Below are positions 46,538 to 57,659 of a stretch of 64,000 nt of DNA, piece by piece. This DNA comes from Turnera subulata (Eukaryota > Streptophyta > Magnoliopsida > Malpighiales > Passifloraceae): NCBI GenBank assembly GCA_028386065.3, contig JAKUCV010007367.1:240327-304326 (forward strand), given 5' to 3'. Below the pieces are notes generated by a model. It saw only the letters and a program-made list of their open reading frames with translations, did no database searches and was not told the DNA's origin. The translations under genes and the position numbers were made by a program. Every line of letters starts with the position of its first letter. Positions within the stretch are counted from its first letter, which is position 1.

Positions 46538-46578
46538 TGCACTATCAGTTTAGTGGAATAATCTCCAGAGAAAAAATC

Positions 46579-47818
46579 ATGGCATATAAAGGCACAAGTA
46601 TCAACAAAGCACCATACTTTGATGGTGTGAACATTGGCCATTAGAAGTTTAGTATGAAGATCTTTCTTGAAGGGAAGAATCTTGAAATATAGAACATTGT
46701 TCAGAGTCCTTATGCCAGATCTCAAAGAGACATGAAATATTGGTCTGAAGATGATCTAAGGAGAGCTAAGCTTGATGCACAAGCCAAAAATATACTATTA
46801 TGTGGTACAAGCGAAAGTGAATTTCAGAGAGTTAGTCTACGAAATATAGAGGCTTCTTTGTGTGACACATGAAGGAACCAATCAAGTAAAGGAGTCTAGG
46901 CTCAATTTCCTAATGAGGGACTATGAGCTCTTTCAAATGGCTGGAAGAAAAACTGTATAAGAGAAGGATACATGCTTCACCATTCTCTGCAACGAGCTAG
47001 CTCTACTTGGTAGACCCATCACTCATAGGAATAAAGTGGAAAAAATTCTTAGATCCCTACCTAAGAAGTGGGAGCCAAAAGTTACCGCTATTGAAGAAGC
47101 TCAAAATCTGAACACTCTCACATATGATGAGCTTATTGGCAAGCATATTGTACATGGCACTAAATTGGAACCAAAAGAGTCAAAGAAGAAAGATTTTGCT
47201 CTGAAGGCGAAAAAAAACTCAAGTGATGCGGGTGATGATTTGGACATGGCATTGCTTACCAGGAAGTTTGTCAAATTCCTTCATAAGCGGAAACAAATGA
47301 AGGGAAGAGGCTTCAAAGGCGTCAAATCAAATGAACAAAATAAAGACCCACTTGTGTGTTTTGGCAGCAGCCGTCCAGGCCATATCAAGTCAAAATGTCC
47401 ATATCAAAAAGCCAAATCTAATTTCTCCAGGAACAAATGGAAGAAAGCGATGTCAGCATGGGAAGATTTGGATTCATCAAGTGACTCAGAATCTGAAGAA
47501 GCAGTAAATTTATGCTTAATGGCTCAAGAAGATTCTGAGGTAAATGAATCTCTTGGTTACACTTTCGATGAACTACAAGATGCATTTGAAGAATTGCATG
47601 ATAAGTATGAACAAGCACTTAAGAAAAACATGGCATATAAGAAAAGTATTGATCTCCTTGAATATGATCATGCATCTAAAAAAACTGCATATGAAACTCT
47701 TAAATGTAAACATGCTGAAAGTTTGTCTATTTGTGAGTCATTAAAGAAGGAGAAACTTGCTGCTCAAAATGCATATGATGACCTTGAGAAAAAGTTAGCA
47801 TGCAATCTAAGCAATTGA
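46579..47818 (+). pseudogene. Sirevirus-like gag
   Basis: The ATG at 46579 starts MAYKGTSINKAPYFDG, the usual opening of copia gag. Early stops replace conserved aromatic or Gln positions. From 47036 a 260-codon frame is open: ILRSLPKKWEPKVTAIEEAQ, TYDELIGKH, a damaged zinc knuckle (CFGSSRPGHIKSKC, second Cys lost), an acidic patch (SSDSESEEAVNLCLMA) and a long coiled-coil C-terminus (YEQALKKNMAYKKSIDLLEY). It is not functional as a whole. Confidence 0.85.
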
Positions 47819-48261
47819 GAAAAGATGATTCAAAAGAATGATGCTCTTAAGGCTGAAGTAGAAGATCTAAAATGCTCCTTCGAAAAATGTACTAAAGGAA
47901 AGGACAGCCTGAATATGCTACTATGACAAAATAGGCACTCACTAGACAAGAGTGGTATAGCCGCAACACATATGGTTTTTAACAAGCCAAATCTGCCTAT
48001 TAAATTTGTCAAAGTTGATTCAAAGATGCCATATGGACCTAGATATCATAAGCACCATAAGGAGAGACATCATGAGCACTCACATATCTGATATTACATG
48101 CTATTATTGTGGAATATTGGTCATACAATTAGATCATGCTTTCATAGGAAGAGAGCAGTGATGTTAAATATATTTGGGTTCTGAAGGGAGCCAAATCTAA
48201 AACTAAAGGACCCAAGTTAGTTTGGATATCTAAAACTTGATTATTTGATAGGATGCAAGAG

Positions 48262-48656
48262 ATGAATGGGTTCTGGATAGTAGTTGTTCAACACACATGA
48301 CATATGACCCATCAAAATTTACATCCCTCCTTTCAAAACACCGAGGTAATGTTACTTTTTGTGATAGCTCAAAAGGAAAAATTCTCGGTATTGGTAAGAT
48401 TGGTGCTAATCCGACTATTGAGCATGCGCTTCTTTCTGATAATTTTAATTTCAATTTGCTTAGTATTAGTCAGCTAGGTGACAAAGGATTTAGAGTTATA
48501 TTTGAATCGTCAAGATGCCTTGTGGGTAGGGTTGATGATGAGAATATCTTATTTGTTGGAAAAAGGATTGGTAATCTATACACTATATGTTTAAATGATG
48601 TTACTATTCCTGAGATCAAGTGCTTTAGTGCAAGAATAGATACTCCAACTATATGA
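48262..48656 (+). pseudogene. Sirevirus-like protease
   Basis: The triplet region reads LDSSCSTHMT (48273 onward), where the family has a DSG-type site. It is followed by GKILGIGKIG, LLSISQLGDKGFRVIFE and NLYTICLND, typical for the protease and pre-integrase part. The frame is open up to 48656. Confidence 0.82.
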
Positions 48657-49704
48657 CATAGGAGGCTCGAGCATGCAAAACTTGAACTCATCCCAATTCT
48701 GTCAAAGAAAGGTTTGGTTGATGGTCTGCCAAAACTAAAGTTCGAAGCAGAAACCAAATGTCGAGCAAGCCAGCTTGGTAAACAAATCAAAAGTTCTTTT
48801 AAGCCAAAACATATGGTATCAACTTCTTGACCTCTTGAACTCCTACATATTGATCTATTTGATCCTATGAGAACTGTGAGTCTAGGTGGTAAAAAATATG
48901 CGTTTGTTACTGTAGATGATTGTTCTAGATTTACATGGGTTCTCTTTCTTTCACAAAAAGATCATGCATGTCAAGAATTTGGCTCACTTGTTAGGAGGCT
49001 ACAAATTGAAAAAGGGTATAAAATTTCTAAAATTAGAAGTGATCATAGAGGGGAATTCGATAAATCAACCTTCATCACTTTTGTGAACAAACTGGCGTTG
49101 AGCACACATTTTTAACTCCTAGAACACCTCAACAAATGGGATTGTGGAAAGGAAGAATCGAACCTTGCAGGAGATGGCTAGAACTATGCTTAATAAGTAT
49201 AAGTTACTTGCCTATTTTTGGGCTGAGGGTGTGAACACAGCATGCTATGTTCTAAAGAGAGCCTCCTTGTGTCCATTGATTGAAAAGACACCTTTTGAGA
49301 TTTGGCACGACAAAAAGCCAAATATTGCATACCTCTGCACATTTGGCTCCAAATATTACATTTTGAATACAAAAAAAAATCTTGACAAGTTTCAAGTTAC
49401 GTCTGATGATGGTATATTCCTTGAATATTCATTAAGTATTAAAGCCTATCGTATATATAACAAAAGAACTATAGTTGTTGAAGAATCTATGCATGTGATG
49501 TTTGATGAGATTAACTTGAATGATCTTAGTGATGATACAGAAACTGAGTTTACTCCAGAGAATCAGCCACAAGTTATAGATGTTGATGAGACAAAAGATG
49601 AGCAACTCCCTGATCTAATTGAGACTCACCAACATTTAGCTTCACCCAAACTAAATGTTCAGAGTAATAATGTGCAGCCAAATGTTCTGAAATCACTAAT
49701 GTAA
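48657..49704 (+). pseudogene. Sirevirus-like integrase
   Basis: HRRLEHAKLELI..GLPKLKFEAETKCRASQLGKQ is the zinc-binding end (CX2C changed to CRAS). The core has LLHIDLFDPMRTVSLGGKKY (first Asp), IRSDHRGEF (second Asp) and VERKNRTLQEMARTML (Glu), so the catalytic triad is present. Then come FWAEGVNTACYVLKRASLCP, TPFEIWHDKKPN and VVEESMHVMFDEIN. Two small frameshifts lie between 49100 and 49145, and there is a TGA at about 48828. The C-terminal tail ends at 49704 and the RT domain that should follow is missing. Confidence 0.88.
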
Positions 49705-49719
49705 ACTTTATTGAGCTAA

Positions 49720-50181
49720 CAAGCTCCTCAGATGCAGACATTGCAGGATATACCCCTGATAGAAAAAGTACAAGTGATACTTGTCAACTACTTGGTCAAT
49801 CACTTGTATCTTGGTCATGTAAAAAGCAAAATTCTTTTGCTACCTCCACAATCGAGGCTAAATATGTAGCAACTGGTACATGTTTTGCACAAGCTGTGGA
49901 TGAAACAAGCACTTGCTGATTATGGACTAGCTTTTAAGTTTGTTCCTATCTTTTGTGACAACTCAAGTGCCATCAATCTAACCAAAAATCCTGTGCAACA
50001 CTCCCAAACCAAACACATTAAAGTGAGATATTATTTTATTCGAGTCTATGTGTTGAAGAAAGATGTTGCTATTAAGTTTGTGAGGACTAAAAATCAACTG
50101 ACTGACATCTTCACCAAACCATTGGAGGAGGATCAATTCACCAAAATCAAACTCAAGCTTGGAATTTGCAATTTACCATAA
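49720..50181 (+). pseudogene. Sirevirus-like RNase H
   Basis: SDADIAGYTPDRKSTSDTCQ, SLVSWSCKKQNSFATSTIEA and KYVAT are followed by a frame change. The text then continues as LADYGLAFKFVPIFCDNSSA, INLTKNPVQHSQTKHIKVR and LTDIFTKPLEEDQF. This is the copia RNase H and pol C-terminus. It follows the integrase tail by only about 20 bp, so essentially all of RT is deleted. Confidence 0.88.
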
Positions 50182-50434
50182 GTACTCTGATTTGGCTTTG
50201 CTTTTGGGTTCTGTTTGTTCACGCATATCATAACACATTGCACACAAAAGTACTTAGAAAATATTTAATTGTCACATATTTCACACTTGCACCAAGCATA
50301 TGAGCATATGACGACAAATCATGGCTATCATCAAATCATCAAAGGCATCAAAGAGCAAGAGCTGTAGTATTTGGTTCATGAATGAGCCAAAACTCGTTAT
50401 CCAATGGTCCATGAGTGGCAGTTAATGAAGGAAG

Positions 50435-51239
50435 ATGAAAAAGGACAAAAAAGTCAAACTAGGCAGTTCTGATAAAACAACTATGTGGTGTTTCGCGTCT
50501 GACAAAAAGAAACAAGAACTGAAAGAGCAAGGCAGTTCCATAAATGGAAGAAGTGTGACCTCTTTCCTTAAAATTCTTGGCAACCTCTCTCTTCCCTTAC
50601 CCACTTTCTCTTCAACTTTCCTTTTTAGTTTTTCTCTGAAACACAAACACCTCAAAAACCCTAAAACACTTTCCATCTTGAGAACCAACACCGGAAATGG
50701 GAAAGCTAGAAAACAAACTCCCTCAAAACAAAAACCACCAAAACCTCATGCACCTCTCAAATGAGGAACTAAGAGTGCTGCTGCTAAACCCATCTTCAAG
50801 AAATCCTCGACACCCTAAAAGAAGAAGGGCAAGGAGACTAAAGCAAGTGTAAGCCCTGAATTATCCTCACCAGAAAGAGAGGTTGCTGTGCAAATCGAGA
50901 AACTAAACCTTGGAGCACAACCTGAAGCTTCAGAATATAAAGAAGCCATGGTGCCTCCTGAAGAAGGATCTCATCCCAAAGTCCATGCATTCAACCTTGA
51001 AGAAGCATCACCGGGTAACATCTTTGAAACTAGAATTTTAGCCTTTGATCGTTTTAGTGTGTGTGTTTCAAGTTCTGGGGAGGTGTTTATTGCCGATAAG
51101 GCTTTAGTAGGATCTATCAAAACACATTCAGATGCTAGAAATATTGTGGTAGATAGCACTGTCACGAGTATGGAAAAAAACCTGAATCTGTTAGAACTAA
51201 TGCCTCCATGTCTCATACAAATTTTGATACTGACAAACC
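50435..51239 (+). pseudogene. Sirevirus 3'-region ORF remnant, N-terminal part
   Basis: Fragments: MKKDKKVKLGSSDKTTMWCF (50435-50764), a Lys/Pro-rich stretch GKARKQTPSKQKPPK, and 50888-51247 with VAVQIEKLNLGAQPEASEYK-like text. No known domain. Position after pol corresponds to where Sireviruses may carry an additional, sometimes env-like ORF. It is interrupted at about 51240 by the probable solo LTR and seems to resume at 52468. Confidence 0.5.
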
Positions 51240-51244
51240 AACAA

Positions 51245-52467
51245 TGATTCAAAATGATGACAAACCCGAAGCAAAAAGAAATGGATCAAAGAGCACAAAC
51301 TTGAAGTGAAGAAGAGCACAAGAATTGAAGTGAAAAACAAGAAGATTTATGAACCAAAATTGTACAACGTTAAACACTCAAATATTCTAAGATATTAGCT
51401 CAAACAAAATCAATTTTTCTCATGCATCAAAATAGCATTCTTTTTAACAATCATAAAAATGATTTTTTGAGCTCTAAACATCGATGTTTTAACTCTCAAC
51501 ATTGATGTTCCTGCTTTCCAAATGATTTATCAAAAGCGGCAGAAGTTCAAAACATCGATGTTGGCATCCTAAACATCGATGTTTTCATGACCGATTGCAC
51601 TTAAATGTTTTTAGCAGAACTCAGAAACATCCATGTTTTGATTGGCAAGATTGATGTTCTCATAAAAATTGAATTTAAAATATTTTTGGCAGAAGCTAAA
51701 AACATCGATATTTACATTTCAAACATCGATGTTCTTGTAATGTTTGTCTTTGAAATGTTTTGGCAGAATTCCAAAACATCGATCTTCTTGTGACCGTTGG
51801 GCCCAAAAATTCATATTTACTGGCTAAACATCGATGTTTCTTTCTTAAACATCGATGTTGTGCCGTTATGTCAGATACCTTTTACAACTTTCAATGCGTA
51901 TCTTATCAAAAGGTGTTTATGAATATTTTCCCAACGGCTTAGTTTTCAGACTTATAATAGAGATGTTAAAACTCTCTTTTAAAAATAATCAACTCTCCAT
52001 ACATTAAGCATTCATTGTTATATATTCATATAAATTTTTATGAGCTAATATCCTTGAGAATTGAGAGTTTCCTTATAGTGCTTATCTTGTTACTCAATAT
52101 CCACTCTGTGAGAGAGCTTTTGTTTTGAGTGATATAAGTGTAGTCCTACACCTTAAGGGAGGATTGTTCACTTGTTGTAATTCATAGGAAGAGAGTTTCT
52201 TTCTATGTGAGAAGTCTTGAAGTGTGGTATCTTCAAGTAGGAGTGTTGAGGTTCGTGTGACTCGAATTCTCAGGTTGTAAACGGTTTGTTAAGCACCCGG
52301 AAGCTTAACCTAGATAGTGAAATCTTCGATAGAGTCTCTCGGAGGACTGGACTAGCCACAAGTTGTGTGTGAACCAGCATAAAAATTTGGTATCCTCTTT
52401 CCTTCATTCTTTTAATTCTGCATTTATTCCTGCAAATTTATTCTAGTGTAGGGAATATATTCTAACA
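51245..52467 (+). mobile_element. Probable solo copia LTR inside the 3' region
   Basis: About 1.2 kb of AT-rich non-coding DNA splits an ORF-like region. It begins TGATTCAAAATG and ends ATTCTAACA. Its second half resembles R/U5 regions of plant copia LTRs (GAGAGTTTC.., GACTAGCCACAAGTTGTGTG, T/C-rich end). The flanks contain AACAA just before, and AACAA overlapping the end, so the exact duplication is ambiguous. It carries the palindrome array at 51477-51859. Confidence 0.6.
51477..51859. repeat. Paired AACATCGATGTT palindrome array
   Basis: Eleven 12-bp palindromes (seven exact or one mismatch in most others) start at 51477, 51498, 51551, 51572, 51626, 51647, 51701, 51722, 51775, 51827 and 51848. 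They form pairs whose starts are exactly 21 bp apart; pairs repeat every 74-75 bp. The partner expected at 51796 is missing and a shift of about 23 bp follows. Spacers contain TTTTGGCAGAA-like and GACCGTTG segments. Confidence 0.93.
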
Positions 52468-54581
52468 AAATCTAGTAAAAAGATTAGGTCTGTGAATGAT
52501 GCTGATTATGTTGGTGAGGGTTCTGGCTCATCAAAAGCCAAAATTGATAGTACTGTTGTGAAAGTGCCTGAATCTGGAGACAAGATTAGGTCTTTGAATG
52601 TAACTAGTGATGTTAGTGAGGGATCTGGCTCATCAAAAGCCAAGAACAAGCTTCTTGCTGAATTTGTGAGATCGTTTGTGCACCTCCAGCGAAGGATGCT
52701 GAAGAGTTCTATGAGGAGAAGCTGAGGGAAATGGGAGGTGTCCTGGTTAATTTGAAGGATACAGCTGAAGTTGCAAATGAAGAAGATTTGGCTGCGGTGC
52801 GAGCCAAATCCAGCACTCCTAAAGAAAATCAGAGTTTGGCTGATGAAGAAACCAAATCTGAAGAAGTAAGAAAGTCAGAAGAAGCTGAGAAGGATAAAAA
52901 TACTGAGATAGTTGATGAAATTCCTTTCGGGATTCCAATATCTGAAGCTGGTTCTGCAAAGAATGACTTGGTCCAGGATGGTAGTGAAGCCAAACAGGCT
53001 GAAGAAAAGCCAAAGGAAGACCTGAATGACTTGGATGAAGAGAAAGATAAAATGCACTCCTATAAGGACATTTGGCTCAAATGGAGACCAAATCTGGTAC
53101 TGGAAAAATCATTCCACAAGCTGATCATGAAAGAGAGACAGAGAGTTCTAAGACCAAATCTGATGTGCCAAAACATTTGGCTCAAACTCGAACCACTCAA
53201 GGGTCCAATGCTAGACTTGCTAGGCCAAGCACTCATGTGCAAACTGTGTTTGGAAAAGAAGGTAAGAAGCTTGGAGACAAGATTGTTGAGGTCGACTCAG
53301 ATGATTAAGGAATTCATAGTGAGAATTTGCCTGTCAATGATGGGAACAAAAATTCCAAGAAGAGGAAGAGTGATAATGAAGAGTAGGAAAGCTCAAGAGC
53401 TGAACAGAGTGAAGAAGAGCCAAATGATAGTGACAAAGAGCAAAATTCTGAAGAAGAAAATGCAAGCGAGAAAGAGCCAAAGAAAGATGAAAATGATAAT
53501 AATGATTACAATGAGGATAATAAGGACAAGGATAAGGAAGATGATGATGAGACAGATAAGCTGAAGAAGATCAAGAAGAGGATGAGGAGTCCAAGAAAGA
53601 AGAAGAGACTACTCCTGCTCCAGCCAAAAGGAAGCTCAAAATTCTGTAAAAATCAAGATCCAACAAAAAGACCAAGAAGAAGTATTTCAGTCTTACTTCA
53701 ACTTACATTATAGAGCTTGCTGATTTTGATGGAATTGGGGTGACCAAACTGCTAAGAGATGCAAGTCTTGACACGTTAGCTACTTTGAAGATCCAAGGCT
53801 ATGAGGTTCTCATGAAGGACTTCTATGACAACAAGACTGTTGAAAATGGAGATAAAGGTCTGGTTGAGTGCATCAAAATGAATATCAAAGGCTAGAAGAT
53901 CAAGGTCAGTACTGAGCTGATTTGTAAGGTGCTGAAAATAAAGCCTGGGAAGATCAGATTCTATGATTCTGCATCCGGAATTCCAATCAATATTCCGAAA
54001 ACTCCATGTCACAGCAAGCGAAATTAGAATATCTTCGATAGCAACGAGTCTAGCTCTTACAACAATCTAAAACCCAGAGACATAGCTCTTATGTATACGC
54101 TTACTCAGATCTTCATGCCAAGGAAGAACTCTCGCACCATAAGAAGCTCGATCAATGGATTTTGGCTTGTCTCATCAAGAAATCCTCAATCTGTTTTGGT
54201 ACTCTTATCCTTGACCACATGGCACTCTATGAGCATTCACATTGTTCTCTTATCACTCTTCTAGCAAAGAAACTGAAGATCACTCCAACACTTGCTGATA
54301 TGCCAATTGTTCTAAAGAAGATTAGTGCTGATACTTTGGCTAAGATGTTAATCAAGCCAAAACCTGATGGAGAGTACTCTGTGAACAAATCAGCTGCTGT
54401 GAAGGGTCCAAAGCTTGGTGATTTGTCTGACCAAGTAACCACTCCCATTGGAGAGATTGGTGAGCTGAAGGCAGAAGTGAGCTCTATTCACATCAAAATG
54501 AAGAAATCTCAAACGAAGATCTTTAAGAAACTCGACCAAATTGCTGCAACCCTCTCTCAATATGCCTCTGATGAAGAATGA
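52468..54581 (+). pseudogene. Sirevirus 3' ORF, acidic and coiled-coil protein remnant
   Basis: Repeated GSGSSKAK modules (52516-52640) precede a Glu/Lys-rich segment. An extremely acidic stretch follows in another frame (EEENASEKEPKKDENDNN, about 53445-53510). A globular part has IIELADFDGIGVTKLLRDAS, VLMKDFYDNKTVENGDKG, IKVSTELICKVLKIKPGK and LKPRDIALMYTLTQIFMPR, reminiscent of the putative plant transposon protein domain seen in retroelement ORFs. The C-terminus (54162-54581) ends with a coiled coil (ELKAEVSSIHIKMKKSQTKI). Multiple frameshifts and stops are present. The function in the family is unknown. Confidence 0.65.
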
Positions 54582-54772
54582 TGCTCCAATAGATCTGATG
54601 CTCTAGGTCATGCATTGCATTCCCATCCCTCACTTATTTTGCATAAGTACTTTATTTTATAATGATTGCTCTTATGGTTTGTAAGACTTGAATATTTAGC
54701 TTTGCTTTTGGATATTTTGTTTTATGTTGCTATCTATTATCTCTTTTCGATTTTATCTCTTTTGCTGATGCC

Positions 54773-55263
54773 AAAAGGGGGAGATGAATGTTGTTATTGA
54801 TATTTAGTTACATTTTTTGAAGTTTGAAATGTTCTACTGCTATTGCGATATTTATGTGAATGTTTTAAGCTGGAAACAACATTTGGCTCAATGGAATAAC
54901 CAAATGTCTATGTGCTTATAATGTTGATATATTTGGCTGATGAGTAAGCCAAATAATATGTTGAGAATTTCTTTGCAGGACTACTTATATGAAACCTGGG
55001 TATGAAATCATACCAACAAATGCGTGTACTATACTTTTATGCAGGGGGAGCTATAGGCAAAAAGCCTTTAGCAAATTTTTGTACACTATGCATATACGTA
55101 GGGGGATCATTTGGCTGAATCATTGAGCCAAATTAAAGTGTCATGAATTTTCTCAATTGTGCTTTAAAACAGGGGGAGCTTGCTTATCCGGCTATCTTAT
55201 TTCTAACCATTATTTTTTTGGCAAAATAGACAACATGTTTGTCATCATAAAAAAGGGGGAGAT
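54773..55263 (+). other. Multiple polypurine tracts before the 3' LTR
   Basis: AAAAGGGGGAG at 54773, CAGGGGGAG at 55042, AGGGGGAT at 55100, AGGGGGAG at 55171 and AAAAAAGGGGGAGAT at 55249-55263, the last one touching the LTR. Repeated polypurine tracts upstream of the 3' LTR are a described Sirevirus trait. Confidence 0.8.
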
Positions 55264-56333
55264 TGTTAGCCTAAACATGTGATTAAGGGCTTAATTAAGT
55301 AATTAACTAAGACTAATCTTGTTTAGCATATTCATGATGACTATAAAGTTCCTATATTATTATTTTGATGATTAACAAACATTGTGGAAGGCCCTTGTGT
55401 GTTTTAAGCAATTGCAGAAAAATTTGGTTTCTCGCAGAAACAAATACCATGAAGATTTGGCTTCATCGTGGCTTCTCCAATCGGATCAAAAGGTCATTTT
55501 CTGGGCAATTGAAGTTGTGGTCCCAAAAAGTAGCTGTCTTTAAAGCAGCTCAAATAATAGAGTTACTTGGTCACCAAGGGTCAGAAAAAGTTCAAGAAAG
55601 TGGTCTTCACATCCTCTTTCAAGCCTTAAAGATCTGGTGGTCCTCACCTTCCGTTTATGTGGATACTTGTTGAAGAAAAATAAATAATTTCTGTCCAAGA
55701 AATTACCAGAATTAGTTCAACCAACAACCAAACGTTGACACTTTTTAATTGAAGAAAGAAGTCAACTCGTGTGCCACCTGAAAGATATCTAGTCATTGTA
55801 GAACACTCCTCCCCATCCTTAGAATCTATAAATAGAGGATTGAAGCCTCACAACAACTTAACCTAGCCATTCAAGAGATTCTAAGTTATGAAAAAGAGCA
55901 TACCTTGTGATAAATTCTTTGTGCGAATTTTTTTAAGTTCTTGAGTGAGTCACTCTTGAAGCTTTGCTTAAGGATATAATCAGCACGATTAGGGGGTTAA
56001 TCTTGTTCGGTAGACAAAGCTAGGTTCAGTTTTGGTTAGGTTTTGCAAGTTACGCCCGCAAAAACTTGTGTACAAAAGGTTATTTGGCTCGCCTCTAAAA
56101 GCCAAGTTTGTGGATAGTTAAAAATCCTAAAAATGGGACCTTTAGATAGTGGAGGTACTCATTGGGGGAATCACTTAAATTGTATGTGTTCTCTATTTAC
56201 CTGTCTAATTCTTGTAATTCCGTTTAGTTTCACATTTGGCTTCAGTGACGAGCCAAATCTTCAGAAAATCTGAAAAGGTGGAAAAGCTAATTCAACCCTT
56301 CCTTTCCCTCTTCTTAGCCTTTCTGGGCCAACA
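55264..56333 (+). repeat. Sirevirus-like 3' LTR
   Basis: TGTTAGCCTAAACATG to GGGCCAACA, a direct repeat of 45443-46523, with TATA box at 55827-55834. Confidence 0.9.
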
Positions 56334-57127
56334 CCAAACACCATCATCTTCAGCCGTTCACAAAACATCGTCATGATAAACAACTCAAACCAAACATCAC
56401 ATCCATAGATACGTTGGCAATCCGACAATAGGATTGGTCTATAAATTGCTGGTTCCCAGGTTGATTCAATGGTAAGATTGGAGTCGGTCCTAAATGGACG
56501 TGCCACATTGTTGATTGTATCATTAGTCTTTAGGTCTCTTTCGTAGTCACAAGGCCAATCTCTTTCGGACTTGTATTTTGGTCCGCATAAAGTTGTAGTT
56601 ATTATTCATGCCCGCCTCTTTCAATAGATTCATTCTAGATCAGGTCATCATTTAGCATGCTTCTCCAATGGTCCCGAAGACATACTCCAACCGAATGGTT
56701 GTCGACTTCCTCACTAATTCGTCATCCAAGTTGATGGTCTACCTCTCTTACGAATAGACTCGACCCGAGTGGTCTCCATCTTGCCAAAGCTTAATGATCT
56801 CAACACTCTTAATGTCTATTGCTACTATCGTCACACCAAAAAAAAACAAAAGAAAAATAGTCTGCTAGGTTGAAAACCCGAAAGGGCAGCGTAGGCAAAA
56901 CTAGGGACATGTTTGCTAGGTTGAAAACCCAGAAGGGCGACCTAGGCAAAAAATTAAGATCAAAACAACAATAGGGATAGGAGCCAATGGAAAGAGGCAT
57001 CGGCATGGTAGACCACATCGCCTTGAAGTTAATTCCACTCATTGAAGACAAACTACTTGGATAGCCATGCACAATCATCCAAGTGTGTCATCTCCATCCA
57101 ATTTCGAAGGGATACCCACTGATCCAT
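56334..57127. other. Unassigned, with a 51-bp direct repeat
   Basis: No gene. GCTAGGTTGAAAACCCGAAA starts at 56864 and again, as GCTAGGTTGAAAACCCAGAA, at 56915. This GAAAACCCGAAAGGGCG-type text resembles gypsy untranslated regions, so the stretch may be an old Tat fragment. Confidence 0.45.
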
Positions 57128-57136
57128 TAACTTTAC

Positions 57137-57355
57137 GGATTAGAGCATTTTTTTGTCCTTGTGTAAGGCCTCTAAGTTGGAATTCATCCTCATGTAAGAT
57201 TTTGGCCATTTTTCATCCCTGCGTTCGACCCTTTTGGTCTCTCCGGCACATTTTCCGGCGCCACATCAACTTTGCAGGTCCCAACGATATCAGTCCTACC
57301 AAAAAAACCAAACCCGCTCGACCCGAACCGTTCGCCCACCCAATTGACCCATCAA
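57137..57355 (+). repeat. MULE left terminal inverted repeat
   Basis: Inverted match to 58588-58838 with moderate divergence, including GTAAGGCCTC, TTGGAATTCATCCTC and GACCCGAAC segments. Confidence 0.85.
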
Positions 57356-57480
57356 GTGAATATGTAATATATTTTTTAATAATATATATAATATTATTTA
57401 AAACTCCATATTAGGCATGTAATTGATATATTAAATTTAAATTTTGGTAAAAATTAGCATTAACTCTAATAAACCTTAAC

Positions 57481-57626
57481 TGTCTCATATTATGCTAATA
57501 ATCAATTATTATTTCACTTAGATTTAGTATTTCAATTTTATAATTATCTTAATTGTCTCATATTATGCTAATAATCAAGTATTATTTAACATTAGATTTA
57601 GTATTTTAGTTTTATTAATTATGTTA
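57481..57626. repeat. 73-bp AT-rich tandem duplication in the MULE
   Basis: TGTCTCATATTATGCTAATA begins at 57481 and again at 57554, with matching downstream text (ATTAGATTTAGTATTT). Confidence 0.85.
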
Positions 57627-57659
57627 CTTTTTAATTTTTAATATTTTACTTTTGAAAAA

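Larger units (their letters stand above)
45443..56333 (+). mobile_element. Sirevirus-like Ty1/copia retrotransposon without reverse transcriptase
   Basis: LTRs of about 1.07-1.08 kb (45443-46523, 55264-56333) begin TATTAGCC or TGTTAGCC and end GGGCCAACA. After the 5' LTR is TGGTAGCGGAGC. Domains in order: gag, protease, integrase, RNase H, then about 5 kb of 3' region with an extra ORF remnant and several polypurine tracts ending directly at the 3' LTR. The integrase wording and multiple polypurine tracts point to Sireviruses. The RT domain is missing. The outer flanks (TTAAA versus CCAAA) do not form a convincing target duplication, so a rearrangement at one end is likely. Confidence 0.88.

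Noticed and set aside
51477..51859. CRISPR-like or riboswitch-like structure
   Set aside because: Repeats are short palindromes in pairs within an LTR, and spacers are partly repeated themselves.
45443..56333. Clear target-site duplication for the Sirevirus-like element
   Set aside because: TTAAA upstream and CCAAA downstream match at three of five bases only; not convincing.
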